A stretch of DNA of 64,000 nucleotides, taken from assembly GCA_019748175.1 (NCBI GenBank), contig JAIEPX010000008.1, positions 372,001-436,000 of the forward strand. The letters are read 5' to 3'. This document shows positions 27,958 to 38,060 of the stretch, piece after piece. Position numbers and translations under genes: made by a program. The DNA is from Gammaproteobacteria bacterium. GTDB taxonomy: Bacteria > Pseudomonadota > Gammaproteobacteria > JAIEPX01. The notes below the pieces were generated by a model. That model did not search any database, was not told the DNA's origin, and worked only from the letters and a program-made list of their open reading frames with translations. The stretch's first letter is position 1, and each line of letters starts with the position of its first letter.

Positions 27958-29343
27958 ATGATTCCCGTAATTGCCATCGTAGGGCGTCCCAATGTCGGCA
28001 AATCGACCTTATTCAATCGTCTCACCAAACGACGCAATGCGTTGGTTGTTGATCTACCGGGTGTGACTCGCGATCGGCAATACGCTGAAGCAACCTACGA
28101 AGATAAAAAATTTATTGTGATCGATACAGGCGGAATTGAAGGGGAAGACGAAGGTATTGTTAGTAAAATGATGGAACAATCTTGGCAAGCTGTGAATGAA
28201 GCAGAAATGATACTATTCATGGTAGATGGAAAAGATGGAATTTCTCCTGATGATAATAAAATAGCGAAACGTCTTCGTTCATTAAATAAAAAAACCATCT
28301 TGATAGTGAATAAAACAGATGGTCGTGATCCTGATGTCGCTAAATCGGATTTTTACGAATTGGGTTTTGCTGATGTTATTGCTATAGCTGCGAGTCAAAA
28401 TCGTGGCATTCAATCGATGCTCGCCCAGGTTATATCAGAATTATCTTTTCCTGAAGATAGCCTAGAGCTTGATGAAGAGAAAGGGATTCATATTGCGATA
28501 GTAGGTCGTCCTAATGTTGGAAAATCTACATTAGTCAATTGCATATTAGGTGAAGAACGAGTCGTGGTTTTTGACGAAGCCGGAACGACACGTGATAGTA
28601 TTTTTATTCCTATGGAGCGAGATAAAAAAAATTATGTGCTTATAGATACAGCTGGAGTGCGACGTCGCGCAAAAGTGACAGAAGTAGTAGAAAAATTTTC
28701 AGTGATTAAAAGTCTGCAAGCCATCGAATCAGCACATGTTGTCGTGATGGTTATCGATGCTCGCGAAGGTGTTATTGACCAAGATTTGCGATTAATCGAT
28801 TTTATTTTAGAAGCGGGGCGGTCTTTAGTCATCGCGATCAATAAATCAGATGGATTATCGACAGAGCAGCGAAAAGTAATGACAAAAGATATTGACAGAA
28901 AATTAGAATTTGTTCGTTTTGCTGATATTCTGAATATTTCTGCACTTCACGGAACTGGAATTCGAGAATTATTTCGTGGTATCAACACTGCTTTTAAACA
29001 TGCAATAACTCGAATATCAACGCCAAAATTAAGTCGCATTTTAGAGGACATCGTGCGTCAGCATGCGCCACCGATGGTGCGAGGGCGGCGAATTAAATTG
29101 CGATATGCTCACATGGGTGGAGTTTGTCCTCCAATCATTGTGATTCACGGAAATCAAACGACCGATCTACCGGAATCTTATCAACGCTATTTAATCAGTG
29201 CTTATAGAAAAGCTTTGGGTATTAAGGGCACTCCAATTCGGCTGTCTCTAAAATCCGGCGAAAATCCATTTGAAGGTAAACCAAATCAACTCACTGATCG
29301 ACAAATACGAAGAAGACAACGCCTGATGAAGCGAGTAAAATAG
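27958..29343 (+). CDS. der: Ribosome-assembly GTPase Der (EngA)
   Basis: Der has two tandem G domains and a KH domain and acts in 50S subunit maturation. Both P-loops read GRPNVGKSTL (near residues 8 and 182), with switch motifs DTGG and DTAG and specificity motifs NKTD and NKSD. The C-terminal KH domain ends in a basic tail (RQIRRRQRLMKRVK). The length of 461 residues is standard. It is convergent with the permease gene, with about 108 bases between them that show no clear terminator. Confidence 0.98.
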   Translation: MIPVIAIVGRPNVGKSTLFNRLTKRRNALVVDLPGVTRDRQYAEATYEDKKFIVIDTGGIEGEDEGIVSKMMEQSWQAVNEAEMILFMVDGKDGISPDDNKIAKRLRSLNKKTILIVNKTDGRDPDVAKSDFYELGFADVIAIAASQNRGIQSMLAQVISELSFPEDSLELDEEKGIHIAIVGRPNVGKSTLVNCILGEERVVVFDEAGTTRDSIFIPMERDKKNYVLIDTAGVRRRAKVTEVVEKFSVIKSLQAIESAHVVVMVIDAREGVIDQDLRLIDFILEAGRSLVIAINKSDGLSTEQRKVMTKDIDRKLEFVRFADILNISALHGTGIRELFRGINTAFKHAITRISTPKLSRILEDIVRQHAPPMVRGRRIKLRYAHMGGVCPPIIVIHGNQTTDLPESYQRYLISAYRKALGIKGTPIRLSLKSGENPFEGKPNQLTDRQIRRRQRLMKRVK

Positions 29344-29451
29344 TTGATAGATAAGGATTTCAAACACACTAAATGGATAGGAATTTCAATACCACTTTTT
29401 GGCACGAAACTTTGCTGAATCTTTCCCATAACAATTCAACAATTATTAGCA

Positions 29452-30873
29452 TCAATTGCTGGTGGCCGCTTCCATTTGGGTAAGCCGAAGTTGCCGGTTG
29501 CGGTATAAGATAAAGGCGATTGCCGGTAGTAATAGGGCGCTTATACCGAGGGCAAAGAGGGTACTGTAACTCCAGCCCGCATTGACTGGTAGATTATCAG
29601 GGGCTACAAATCCAACTATGATGGTAAGGGTGCAACCGAGTAGCCCAAAGCCGCACGTTAACCACATACCTATTTTTTTTCCTGGAATTTCAAAAGGGCG
29701 CTCGACGTTTGCGAATTTATAACGTAGGCACAGAGCCGCAAAAAACATTAGAACATACATCAACATGTAGAGTTCAGTGCTTAAATCAGTTAATAGCCAA
29801 TAGGCCGTATTAACACTGGGGACTAAGAAATAAGAAGATGTGAACAAGCTTACAAGGATTGCTTGTAAAATAAGAATTCGGCTTGGAACGCCCTGTTTAT
29901 TTTCTTTTGCGAGGGAGGTAGGTAAAAATTGATTTTTTGCAGCGAGCAGCAATCCTTTTGCAGGTGAAATTATCCAGTTGATCATGCCACCAAGGCTGCC
30001 AAGTAATATCATAATCGCAACCACAGGTAAGCATGCCGATAAATGATAGCTCGCTAGAAAATGTTGAAAAGTTTGCATCACACCTTCGACTAAATTGATT
30101 TTATCGTGTGGCAAAACAAAGGCAATGGCGAGAGAGCCCATGATCATAGTTGCCATGATGAGCACCACTGAAATCAGTAAGGCCAGTGGAAAGGTACGAC
30201 GCGGATGCTTCACGTCATTGACATGAACTGCTGCTAATTCCATTCCGAGATAGGATGTCATGATTGCGGTTAGTGAAGACCAGCTTTTTGATTCGTGCAG
30301 CTGTGGCAACAATGAGTGCCAATCCAATTTTATTTGCAGTGGATGCCCACTTATCCACCAAGTCGTTGCGAGAGCAATGATGAACGCCATGGGAACTATC
30401 ATGCCGGCAATGGCGCAAAAACTGGCAAAACTCGCAGAGGTTTTTAACCCACGTAAATTGATGAATGTCATTATCCAAAATGTGGATAGAATGACACTAA
30501 GCAAATACCATTTATTACTGGCTAAGGCTGGGTTCACCAGAAAAGCAGCTGTTGCTGCAATAAAAGATAAAATGGTGGGGTACCAAACCATCGTATTGAT
30601 CCATTGCAACCAAATGGCAAAAAAAGCGGCGTTATCGCCAAATGCAAGTCTAACCCAGCCATAAATGCCACCTTCACCAGCAAAACTGGATGAAAGCTCT
30701 GCAGACACGAGAGCAACCGGAATCAGGAAAATCAAAGCTCCAAGCAAAAAATAAAAGATTAATTCACTGCCGAATAAAGCCGAGACAGGCAAATTGCGGA
30801 TGCTGTCAATAGAGCCCGTGATTAACATTACGAGCGCAAATAAATGAATTTTAGGAAGTTGTGTTTTAGTCAT
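29452..30873 (-). CDS. APC-superfamily amino acid permease, GadC-like
   Basis: This 473-residue protein has about twelve hydrophobic segments. Family marks include TGSIDSIRNLP in the first helix, AELSSSFAGEGGIYGWV, and the late PFEIPGKKIGMW. These point to the amino acid/polyamine/organocation superfamily, in particular the GadC-like glutamate/GABA antiporter group that is abundant in Legionellales. The substrate cannot be told from sequence. The ATG at 30873 lies 30 bases from a TATAAT box on the same strand. It is a single-gene unit. Confidence 0.9.
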   Translation of the reverse strand: MTKTQLPKIHLFALVMLITGSIDSIRNLPVSALFGSELIFYFLLGALIFLIPVALVSAELSSSFAGEGGIYGWVRLAFGDNAAFFAIWLQWINTMVWYPTILSFIAATAAFLVNPALASNKWYLLSVILSTFWIMTFINLRGLKTSASFASFCAIAGMIVPMAFIIALATTWWISGHPLQIKLDWHSLLPQLHESKSWSSLTAIMTSYLGMELAAVHVNDVKHPRRTFPLALLISVVLIMATMIMGSLAIAFVLPHDKINLVEGVMQTFQHFLASYHLSACLPVVAIMILLGSLGGMINWIISPAKGLLLAAKNQFLPTSLAKENKQGVPSRILILQAILVSLFTSSYFLVPSVNTAYWLLTDLSTELYMLMYVLMFFAALCLRYKFANVERPFEIPGKKIGMWLTCGFGLLGCTLTIIVGFVAPDNLPVNAGWSYSTLFALGISALLLPAIAFILYRNRQLRLTQMEAATSN

Positions 30874-31277
30874 TATGCTACTCTATCAAGTTTAATGAGA
30901 AAATTATACCCGATATATAGGAATTTCAAACGCAATTTTCCTCATTGCAAATCGCTTTTTTGAATCATCGTTTGCGTACTCGAGCCTCAACTTGATCTGA
31001 ATCTTCTTTGCTTAAATTATAAACATCTGAAAACTGTTTCTACTCGATGAATTATCCAATGCAGCACTACTTATTTTAATGAAAGACAAACACCTTCCCA
31101 CTCAAGAACTGGGAATTCTAGCAACTGCCATCGAAGACAGTCATTATTTATCATCACATCCAGGAATGAATGAACTCAGTCATCTTGCAACAGAAATGTG
31201 GTTAAAGCTTGACGAGGAGTCAATTCCAAAAAATGCTATTCGTGATTCCGAGATTGCACCACCCCTCATCTCCTGAT
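30874..31277. other. 404-base gap with possible gene debris
   Basis: Apart from the permease promoter this stretch holds a 65-codon plus-strand frame (31079-31276) without a ribosome site; its frame stays open upstream of the ATG for about 16 codons to a TGA. On the minus strand a 25-codon open tail ending in RVRKR and TGA lies at about 30967-31041. Neither is convincing alone; together they suggest decayed sequence. A repeat unit (GGAATTTCAAACGCAATTTT) is at 30920-30939. Confidence 0.3.
30903..30908 (-). promoter_or_regulatory. -10 box of the permease promoter
   Basis: TATAAT on the minus strand lies 30 bases upstream of the permease ATG. A poor -35 (TTTGAA) sits 16 bases before it, inside the short repeat shared with 37.8 kb. 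Confidence 0.45.
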
Positions 31278-32441
31278 TTAACGTGGTCCGGATTGTGGAG
31301 TAGATACAGTAATTTTTTGTTTTGCAGTTTCGATATGCTTTTCCATTTCTTTAATCATAGCCTCCGGGGCAAGATCTTTTTTATGGAGTTCATGAAGCCC
31401 TTGTGCTTGTTGTTCAAGTGACTCAAATGTTGATCTGAATGATTTGAGTAATTTAGTAGCAGCAAGGACCGAATTTACGGGTATAGTTTCTTGAACTTGT
31501 TCTCTTTTAAAGCGAGATCTTGGATCACTGGGATCTTTAGTCGACTCTTGATGGGGGATTTTTGGGTCGGAATGTTTTCTATCAAATTCTGCTCTCAAGT
31601 CAGCCATATGATTCAACTTTTCTTGATCACTAAGGTTTGGTTTTGAAGTCGTTAAATCAGTTTCCATTTCAGCCAATACTCGATTTCGATACGTATTAAT
31701 GACCATTAATGTTTTAAGTTCTAAATCATGTAGACTTCGAGTCGCGAGATAATCGGGCTCAGGCATCGTTTTTTTCTCTGTCTCTGTATGGGTTTGTTGT
31801 GCATATGAATTTTCAAGTATCGATTGAATATGAGCGCGTGGAACAGGGGTAAGTAGTGTTTGGATTTCAGCTGGATTGAAATTGTAATTTAATTGTTTTG
31901 CTCTGTTGATTACGCTTGTAGAAGCAACTACTTGTAGAAATTTAGTGATAGAAACGAAATAAACTCTATTAACAATAAGAGATCTATTTTGATATTGTTG
32001 AAGAGCAGCAGATAGTGTGACTTTTTCCTCGCGTAATTGATGTAATTCTGTTTCGGGTGAAATTCTTTCGGCAGTAAGTGGAATATCAGTATCATCATCT
32101 GAAAAAGTTGCTGAGAGTTCGTCTTCAAAGCGTTTCTTTTCGATTTGTTCTATTCGTTGAATTACTAATAAGAGCATTTGATGCATTGCAACAAGCTGAA
32201 ATATTTGATCAAAAATTTGACGTATTACTAAACTATAAGGGCCTTCCAAAGCAAGTTTGTAAAGATCTTGATGGAGCGTTGAAAAATTGACAATATCCGC
32301 TGGAGTAAAATTCAATGGAATGGGTATATTGGGTGAGACTGCTTTTTTAATGACTGATGCTAGTAACTCAAAATGAGGTTTTAGTGGATCAGAACTTGAG
32401 TGTATATCCAAATGATTATTTTGCATGCGGTCTTTAAACAT
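31278..32441 (-). CDS. Hypothetical coiled-coil protein
   Basis: The ATG at 32441 is preceded by AGGA at eight bases and gives 387 residues; a TTG at 32447 would add two. The family is not recognised. The sequence is helical, with likely coiled coils near residues 100-150 (RIEQIEKKRFEDEL, LHQLREEKVTLSAALQQY) and at the C-terminus, and a charged Asp/Lys/Pro linker around 280-320. There is no signal peptide or clear membrane span. It lies just downstream, on the same strand, of a transposase relic and a copy of the flippase gene end, so it may belong to the accessory segment. Confidence 0.75.
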   Translation of the reverse strand: MFKDRMQNNHLDIHSSSDPLKPHFELLASVIKKAVSPNIPIPLNFTPADIVNFSTLHQDLYKLALEGPYSLVIRQIFDQIFQLVAMHQMLLLVIQRIEQIEKKRFEDELSATFSDDDTDIPLTAERISPETELHQLREEKVTLSAALQQYQNRSLIVNRVYFVSITKFLQVVASTSVINRAKQLNYNFNPAEIQTLLTPVPRAHIQSILENSYAQQTHTETEKKTMPEPDYLATRSLHDLELKTLMVINTYRNRVLAEMETDLTTSKPNLSDQEKLNHMADLRAEFDRKHSDPKIPHQESTKDPSDPRSRFKREQVQETIPVNSVLAATKLLKSFRSTFESLEQQAQGLHELHKKDLAPEAMIKEMEKHIETAKQKITVSTPQSGPR

Positions 32442-32512
32442 AGCCAAAATCCTGTATTGCTATACTTGTGCTAATTATAGCATATACGATATTGAGGCTA
32501 GTCTATTCTGAT

Positions 32513-32680
32513 GGTCTCAGTTCAATTCCCGGAATAATTTCTGACAAAATCGATGAAATTCTCGATTTAGTTTGCTTGGATATAATAAAAATAGAGCAGA
32601 GCATTGTGAGAGCTGAAAAGCTACCTTTAACCGATGATCTATCCCAAAGTGACCATTGGCTTGAGTGAGTGAAGGCAACT
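32513..32680 (-). repeat. Direct repeat copy 1: duplicated 3' end of the flippase gene
   Basis: About 165 bases match 38061-38229 at high identity in the same orientation, both ending at the same point (…GAAGGCAACT). Read on the minus strand it encodes AFTHSSQWSLW, VKGSFSALTML and IISKQTKSRISSI, the last membrane segment of the flippase at 38070-39533. It is not attached to the rest of a flippase gene here, so it is a fragment. Confidence 0.88.
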
Positions 32681-32820
32681 GCTGAAGCCATGGGGGATCA
32701 ACTTCATACACCTTCGCTACTAAACGTGCCCAGGTTTTCGACCCTGCTTTGAGTTGCGGCTTCAATATCAGCTTGCTGGCGGCTGCTTCGATTTTAAGAT
32801 TGTGTTGTGCCAGCACATGT
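32681..32820 (-). mobile_element. Transposase relic, IS91-like
   Basis: On the minus strand an open frame reads LKAGSKTWARLVAKVYEVDP and is then joined directly to the flippase-end repeat. The WARL-AKVYEVDP pattern is the stretch just before the C-terminal zinc-ribbon of IS91-type transposases; the expected following CPKC is missing because the frame runs into the repeat. Only about 45 codons remain. The family assignment is from memory and moderate. Confidence 0.5.
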
Positions 32821-32976
32821 TAGACTCGAGTTGCATGGAGAGTGAATTTTTAGCATTTTTTATCCTGAGAGATGATCTCAGGTCTGGGTGTTTGTATTGA
32901 AAATTCATGATTAAGAGAGTTACTTGGATCACTAGAGCCTGTACATAAAAACATAAAAAATAATAATATAGCGGTA

Positions 32977-32982
32977 TATAAT
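32977..32982 (+). promoter_or_regulatory. Possible -10 box for the STAND gene
   Basis: TATAAT lies in a very AT-rich stretch about 97 bases upstream of the STAND ATG. No good -35 is visible, so support is weak. The remainder of 32821-33078 holds nothing else I can name. Confidence 0.3.
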
Positions 32983-33078
32983 ATATCGCTTAACAGAAAA
33001 AAACGTTGAAGATGGCTCTCGAAAATTATTACAATTATGGGCGATAGTCAAAAGTATCTAATTATAGAGGGATGAGCG

Positions 33079-36000
33079 ATGGAAGTGCAAACTGAGACAA
33101 GCTTCTTATCAGAGCTGAGTTTTGTGAGCATCAAGAACTATTCTGATAGTATGATAATGACTCTTTTGCCGCATATTGAAGAGCTACTCACAACAGCTGA
33201 ATTGCACGCGCCCCCGAATACTCTTGCTAGTGCTGGGATAGGAAGAGTATCAGAGATGAAAGAAATCTCTGCCGTTGTTAGTATTCATCAATCTAGTACT
33301 ACAGAAAAAACATCCGCCCGCACTTATTCAGTGAAGGAACATCCTCTCGAGATAGTTCTCAAAACAGTACCGGATGAAAAAACTCTCCAAAGCTTAATGC
33401 GCTTAGTAGGTGAATATTCACCCACATCTATGTCTGTTGAAGCATCATGTTTTCTTGAGAATTTTCTGGAGAAAAATCACTTATTTGATAAATTCAAGTA
33501 TCAACGTTCAGGTATAAGGATAGTCGTTAATATTCCTAAACAAACATTCAAGCCATTATATGGATTACCAGCTCCATTTAGTTATTTTACCGGCAGAGAA
33601 AGTGAATTGAAGGAATTGGAAAAGAACGCAGACAAAGTACAGGTTATTTCAACAAATGAAACTGCTAAACTTAATAGTCCTCCGAGAGAATATCTTAATG
33701 CACAAATATCTGGGACGGGAGGAATAGGCAAAACTCAATTAGTCAATTATTTTGTTAGGAAGCAGTTTAAGGATAAAGTATATGATTGGGTGATATGGTT
33801 GAATGGCGGAGAAGATGATGCTACAGCAGAAAGTAATCTGAGGTCTCAGTTGACATCATTAGGCCAATCTTTAGGATTAGATGTTGAATTGAGTTTAGAT
33901 GTTCTCTGCCAGTTAATTTACGATCGACTCTCCGAAAAAGGTCGTGGAATAGTGGTAGTTGACAATACACCGAGATACGCAATAATCAAACAATTTTTAC
34001 CGGAGCAATTTGAGCATACTGAAATTGCTGTTATACTAACAACAAGAAATAGTCTTAGTTTTGGTCCCCAGTTAAAAAAAATAATTTTAGATGTCTTTAC
34101 ACTTGAAGATGCAAAAGTTTATATAGGCAAGATGATAGAGGGTGTTTCTATCGATGATGCAGAACTATTAGCAAATACCCTAGATCGTTATCCTCTGGCC
34201 ATAACGTCGGCGATTTGCTACATAACTAGCAGTGAATGTACTATTCCGGAGTATTGCTATCGTTATTCTGCTATTAAACTAGCACAAAAAGAATACTTAG
34301 AAACTCCTGTTTCTGAAGATGATCCTTATCTATTAGAACATATCAAACGTAAAAGGAAGTATGAGGCATCGATTTCAGCGGTTGTTCGCCTTGCTCTCGA
34401 TCAAATAAAAGTTATGTGTACTGAAACGATCAGTTTTGAACTCGTAGAAACGATATTGAAAAGTTCTTCATACCTTTCACATGAAGATGATATCCCAAAA
34501 GTATTACTAGGAAAATGGCTGCCTGATGATGAAGGCGATTTAAAAATTAATAAAGCACTGGAATTATTGCGTCGATTTAGCTTACTCCAAGAAGGAGGTG
34601 AGAGAGAGACATATATTATTCATAAGGTAATACAAGATGTATTGAAGTTAGGAGACTCTCGCGAAGATTCGGGCAAATTATTACTATTATCGGCTAATTA
34701 TATTAAAGACTATTTAGGTCATTTAGATGTAAGATTCGAAGCAGCAGTAATAACGCCCTCAGATGAACGTAAATTATTAGTAATTAGACCTCATGCTGTC
34801 GCTCTGAGCAAGAGTTTATCTTTGCAACCAAGAATCGATACCTTTCTTGAAAGTGAAGCAATGATTCATGAAGTTGCTGGAATATCTTTAAAGATATTAG
34901 GCGAATACACTCTATCTAAACAATGTTTTGCAGCGCAACTTGATTGTTATGAAAAGATGACTGGATTTCCTACCCTGGCGTACTGTAATTGCAGAGTGAA
35001 TCTAGCTAATCAATTAAGATGTTGTGGTGATGCAGAAGCTGCGGTAAAAATGCTTCAGGAAACACTGGTAGTTCTTACACATCAATATGGAAATAACATT
35101 GATAAGACCTATAGCAGTTGGCTCGCATTAGCAAATGCATTAGCTCAATGTGGCGATAAGAATACAGCTTTATTGATAGTTGAGCGTTTATTGCCCTATC
35201 TTACACTTACTTACGGGGAATCAAATTTTATCCTAGCGGGTGAATATTCAAACCTAGGCTGGTTGAAAGTCTCATGTGGTAACCCGCAAGGCGGTGCTGA
35301 GTTGATTGAAAAAGCGATACCGATTTTCAAAGAAGCCTATGGTGATGATCATTATATTGTAGCAGGAACGAACATGAACTTAGGTATAGCCCTAAGTCAG
35401 TGCGGTGATTGGAGAAATGCGATATTAAGACTTGAAGAAGCATTACCAATCCTCAGAAGACATTTTGGTAATAATCATCCTGATGTCGCAAAATGTTTAA
35501 TGAATCTTGCGACAACTACATTTATTTCCGGCAATAAAAAAGAAGCTAAATTACTCTATGAAGAGGCAATTTTGATCTTCAAAACCAATTTTGGTATGAA
35601 CCATTATAATGTGGCTCAATGCTTAGACGGCTTAGGTAAAATAATGATTGAGCGTGGAGATTACCAAGATGCCATTAAGACCTTGAAGGAAGCTATATCT
35701 ATTTTTAAGATCAGACTGGTTGAAGGTAACATCGAGATTGAAAAAGCAAGAATAACGCTAGGTTTAGCAATGTTAGGAAATGAACAACTAGAGGAAGCTA
35801 AGTCGATTATTGAAAGTGCCTTATCAGCGCTTAAATCTATATTAGGGCCACGCGCTAATCAAATCGCTTATGGCTTAATGTCATTAGGTCAAACTATGTT
35901 AGCTTGCCATGATCCACAAGCAGCAATAACCCAACTGAATGAAGCGTTAGATATTTTCCGCTCAACTACTCCAAATAACCATGAATATATTGGTCGATGC

Positions 36001-37779
36001 TTATTTTTCTTAGGTAAGGCAACTTCAGAGAATGAGGGTGAACCTCTCAAAGCAAGAGAATTGCTTCAAGACGCCCTATTACTATTTCGATCTTATACAG
36101 CGATTTCAAAATATGAACTTTCAGAATGTCTACGTTATTTAGGATTAGCCACTCTTCGCTGTGGTGATTTGAAGAAGGCATTAGTGTTATTTAAAGAAAG
36201 CTACTCAATCTATAAGATTGATCTCTTCGACAAAAATAGCACCATGACTCATAAATTCATATATGATGTTGCGAAACAAATGTTAGATTCCGGACATGCT
36301 CTCGATGCTGTGAATTGCTATAAAGAATTATTAGATATGCTCCAGTCTTCACCTAATGCAGAGCCATCAGAAATCGGCATCTGCTTAAGATATATGGGGC
36401 GAGCAATGCTAAATATTAATCTATCAGAAGCTAAGGATGTGCTTGAAAAAGCATTACCAATACTTGAAAAATATAAGCTCCTTACAGAGGCAGCAATTTG
36501 TATGAGCGATATAGGATTTTCTTTGTTGGACACCGATCCTCGTATGGCTGGAGTTCCACTCGAAAAAGCCTTGCCTATTCTTAAATCATCACTAGGTGAA
36601 GACCATATTGAGGTAGGACTTTGTTTGAGGAGTCTGGGTTTTGTATTACTCCGCTCAGATCACACAGATAAGGCAGAGGCTAGATTTAATGAAGCTTTGC
36701 CTATTCTTAGGAAAGAAAAACACTCTCAATGTGGGAATTGTTTGCTTAATCTAGGTTCTATTATGATGAGTAAGGACTTAAAAAAGGCGAAGATATTATT
36801 CGAAGAAGCATTGTCTCTTCTCAAGATTACCTTTGGTGATAGACATAGTGATGTGGCTATGTGTCTCCAAAATTTGGGATGGGTTAATATCTACCTGAAT
36901 AATTATGATGCTGCAGTAGTGGTTTTTAAAGGGGCTTTACTTATCTTTGAAGATAAATTAGATCCATATAATCCTTCTATCGCAGGATGCCTAATGGGAT
37001 TAGGTAAGGCTTTGTTAATGTGTAATGATCCAGAACAATCAAAAAAATACTTAACAAGAGCGTTAACAATTTTTAAACAATCGTTTCCAGATACTCATCA
37101 ACATGTACGAAACTGTTCACAGTTCTTATCTGAAGCAACCATGACATGTAGTTTGTTGAATGATAATGGGCATAATCCAGGTAAAGAAATACGTGTAGCA
37201 GCGGCAAATGGAAGTTCTGATGAATTAAAAAAATTACTCACTATTAATAAAAAGTACACTAATATCCCTGATGGCGTCCCTGGGAAGGGACTAACTGCAC
37301 TACATTGGGCTGTAAAACGTGGTCGCCCGGATAATGTAGAAGTGTTGCTAGAAAACATAGGGTTTACTTCTGTAAAAGATGCAAGAGGATTCACAGCGTT
37401 AGATTATGCTATCGAGGGTAAAAACATACAAATATTACAATGTTTTTTATTTTTCTTACTGACTCATTATGCAAAAGAAACGGGCGGTGAGTCTAGTATG
37501 CTAGCCCCAGTCTGTGTAAAACATAATAATGAGTCTGCGCTAAAGTTATTAATTTTTTTACACTGGCCAATCGATGGAGTGGATGCAAAAACCGGACAAT
37601 CAGCATTACATATAGCCGTTATTCAGGGAAATAAAAAATTCGTAAAGATGTTAATAGAGGCTGGTGCAGATCCTCGTCAAGAAGATCACAAAGGACAGTC
37701 AGCGATTACTCTCGCTGAAAATAATAGTGATATATTAGAAATATTAGCAATAAATCTAAATCAGTCATTAAAACTATAG
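33079..37779 (+). CDS. STAND NTPase: NB-ARC + TPR array + ankyrin repeats
   Basis: This 1566-residue protein has NLR-like architecture. After about 165 unknown residues comes FTGRESEL (about 171), the P-loop GTGGIGKT (212-219), Walker B GIVVVDN (near 295), the TTR sensor (near 323), a GLPL-like YPLAITSA, and a winged-helix end with HKVIQDVLK, equivalent to the MHD region. From about 590 to 1360 follow many kinesin-light-chain-type TPR units (for example SLGFVLLRSDHTDKAEARF). The end (about 1368-1550) has ankyrin repeats (LTALHWAVKRGRPDNVEVLL, QSALHIAVIQGNKKFVKMLI). Such proteins oligomerise on sensing a ligand; anti-phage sensor or secreted effector are both possible. No separate effector domain is recognised. 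The ATG has GAGGG upstream. Confidence 0.92.
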   Translation: MEVQTETSFLSELSFVSIKNYSDSMIMTLLPHIEELLTTAELHAPPNTLASAGIGRVSEMKEISAVVSIHQSSTTEKTSARTYSVKEHPLEIVLKTVPDEKTLQSLMRLVGEYSPTSMSVEASCFLENFLEKNHLFDKFKYQRSGIRIVVNIPKQTFKPLYGLPAPFSYFTGRESELKELEKNADKVQVISTNETAKLNSPPREYLNAQISGTGGIGKTQLVNYFVRKQFKDKVYDWVIWLNGGEDDATAESNLRSQLTSLGQSLGLDVELSLDVLCQLIYDRLSEKGRGIVVVDNTPRYAIIKQFLPEQFEHTEIAVILTTRNSLSFGPQLKKIILDVFTLEDAKVYIGKMIEGVSIDDAELLANTLDRYPLAITSAICYITSSECTIPEYCYRYSAIKLAQKEYLETPVSEDDPYLLEHIKRKRKYEASISAVVRLALDQIKVMCTETISFELVETILKSSSYLSHEDDIPKVLLGKWLPDDEGDLKINKALELLRRFSLLQEGGERETYIIHKVIQDVLKLGDSREDSGKLLLLSANYIKDYLGHLDVRFEAAVITPSDERKLLVIRPHAVALSKSLSLQPRIDTFLESEAMIHEVAGISLKILGEYTLSKQCFAAQLDCYEKMTGFPTLAYCNCRVNLANQLRCCGDAEAAVKMLQETLVVLTHQYGNNIDKTYSSWLALANALAQCGDKNTALLIVERLLPYLTLTYGESNFILAGEYSNLGWLKVSCGNPQGGAELIEKAIPIFKEAYGDDHYIVAGTNMNLGIALSQCGDWRNAILRLEEALPILRRHFGNNHPDVAKCLMNLATTTFISGNKKEAKLLYEEAILIFKTNFGMNHYNVAQCLDGLGKIMIERGDYQDAIKTLKEAISIFKIRLVEGNIEIEKARITLGLAMLGNEQLEEAKSIIESALSALKSILGPRANQIAYGLMSLGQTMLACHDPQAAITQLNEALDIFRSTTPNNHEYIGRCLFFLGKATSENEGEPLKARELLQDALLLFRSYTAISKYELSECLRYLGLATLRCGDLKKALVLFKESYSIYKIDLFDKNSTMTHKFIYDVAKQMLDSGHALDAVNCYKELLDMLQSSPNAEPSEIGICLRYMGRAMLNINLSEAKDVLEKALPILEKYKLLTEAAICMSDIGFSLLDTDPRMAGVPLEKALPILKSSLGEDHIEVGLCLRSLGFVLLRSDHTDKAEARFNEALPILRKEKHSQCGNCLLNLGSIMMSKDLKKAKILFEEALSLLKITFGDRHSDVAMCLQNLGWVNIYLNNYDAAVVVFKGALLIFEDKLDPYNPSIAGCLMGLGKALLMCNDPEQSKKYLTRALTIFKQSFPDTHQHVRNCSQFLSEATMTCSLLNDNGHNPGKEIRVAAANGSSDELKKLLTINKKYTNIPDGVPGKGLTALHWAVKRGRPDNVEVLLENIGFTSVKDARGFTALDYAIEGKNIQILQCFLFFLLTHYAKETGGESSMLAPVCVKHNNESALKLLIFLHWPIDGVDAKTGQSALHIAVIQGNKKFVKMLIEAGADPRQEDHKGQSAITLAENNSDILEILAINLNQSLKL

Positions 37780-38060
37780 GTTCTAGAATATAGAGGGATT
37801 TCAAACGCAATTTTTTTCAATATCAGAGACTTTTTCTTCCATTACCTTCAGCGACCTAAATACCTTACCGCTGAATCCACACAAAACCGGAACTTCTGAC
37901 CCTATTTTTTTTATTTTAATATAATTAAATACTGCACCTCATGCTGCCTTAAAGAATAATTTTCAAACACTCTAAAAAAGAGTTTCGTACGACCTGATAG
38001 AGGACTTTCTTCTAGCGATTGCGGCGCTTGTAGATGGGGGAGGGAATGCAGTTCAAGAGA

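Noticed and set aside
31079..31276. 65-codon plus-strand frame starting MKDKHLPTQELG
   Set aside because: There is no ribosome site, and the frame stays open upstream of the ATG without another good start. Treated as possible debris, not a gene.
32517..32816. A 99-codon minus frame joining the transposase relic to the flippase-end repeat as a chimeric protein
   Set aside because: It starts mid-domain, has no ribosome site, and reads the repeat out of the flippase frame; it is a fusion of fragments.
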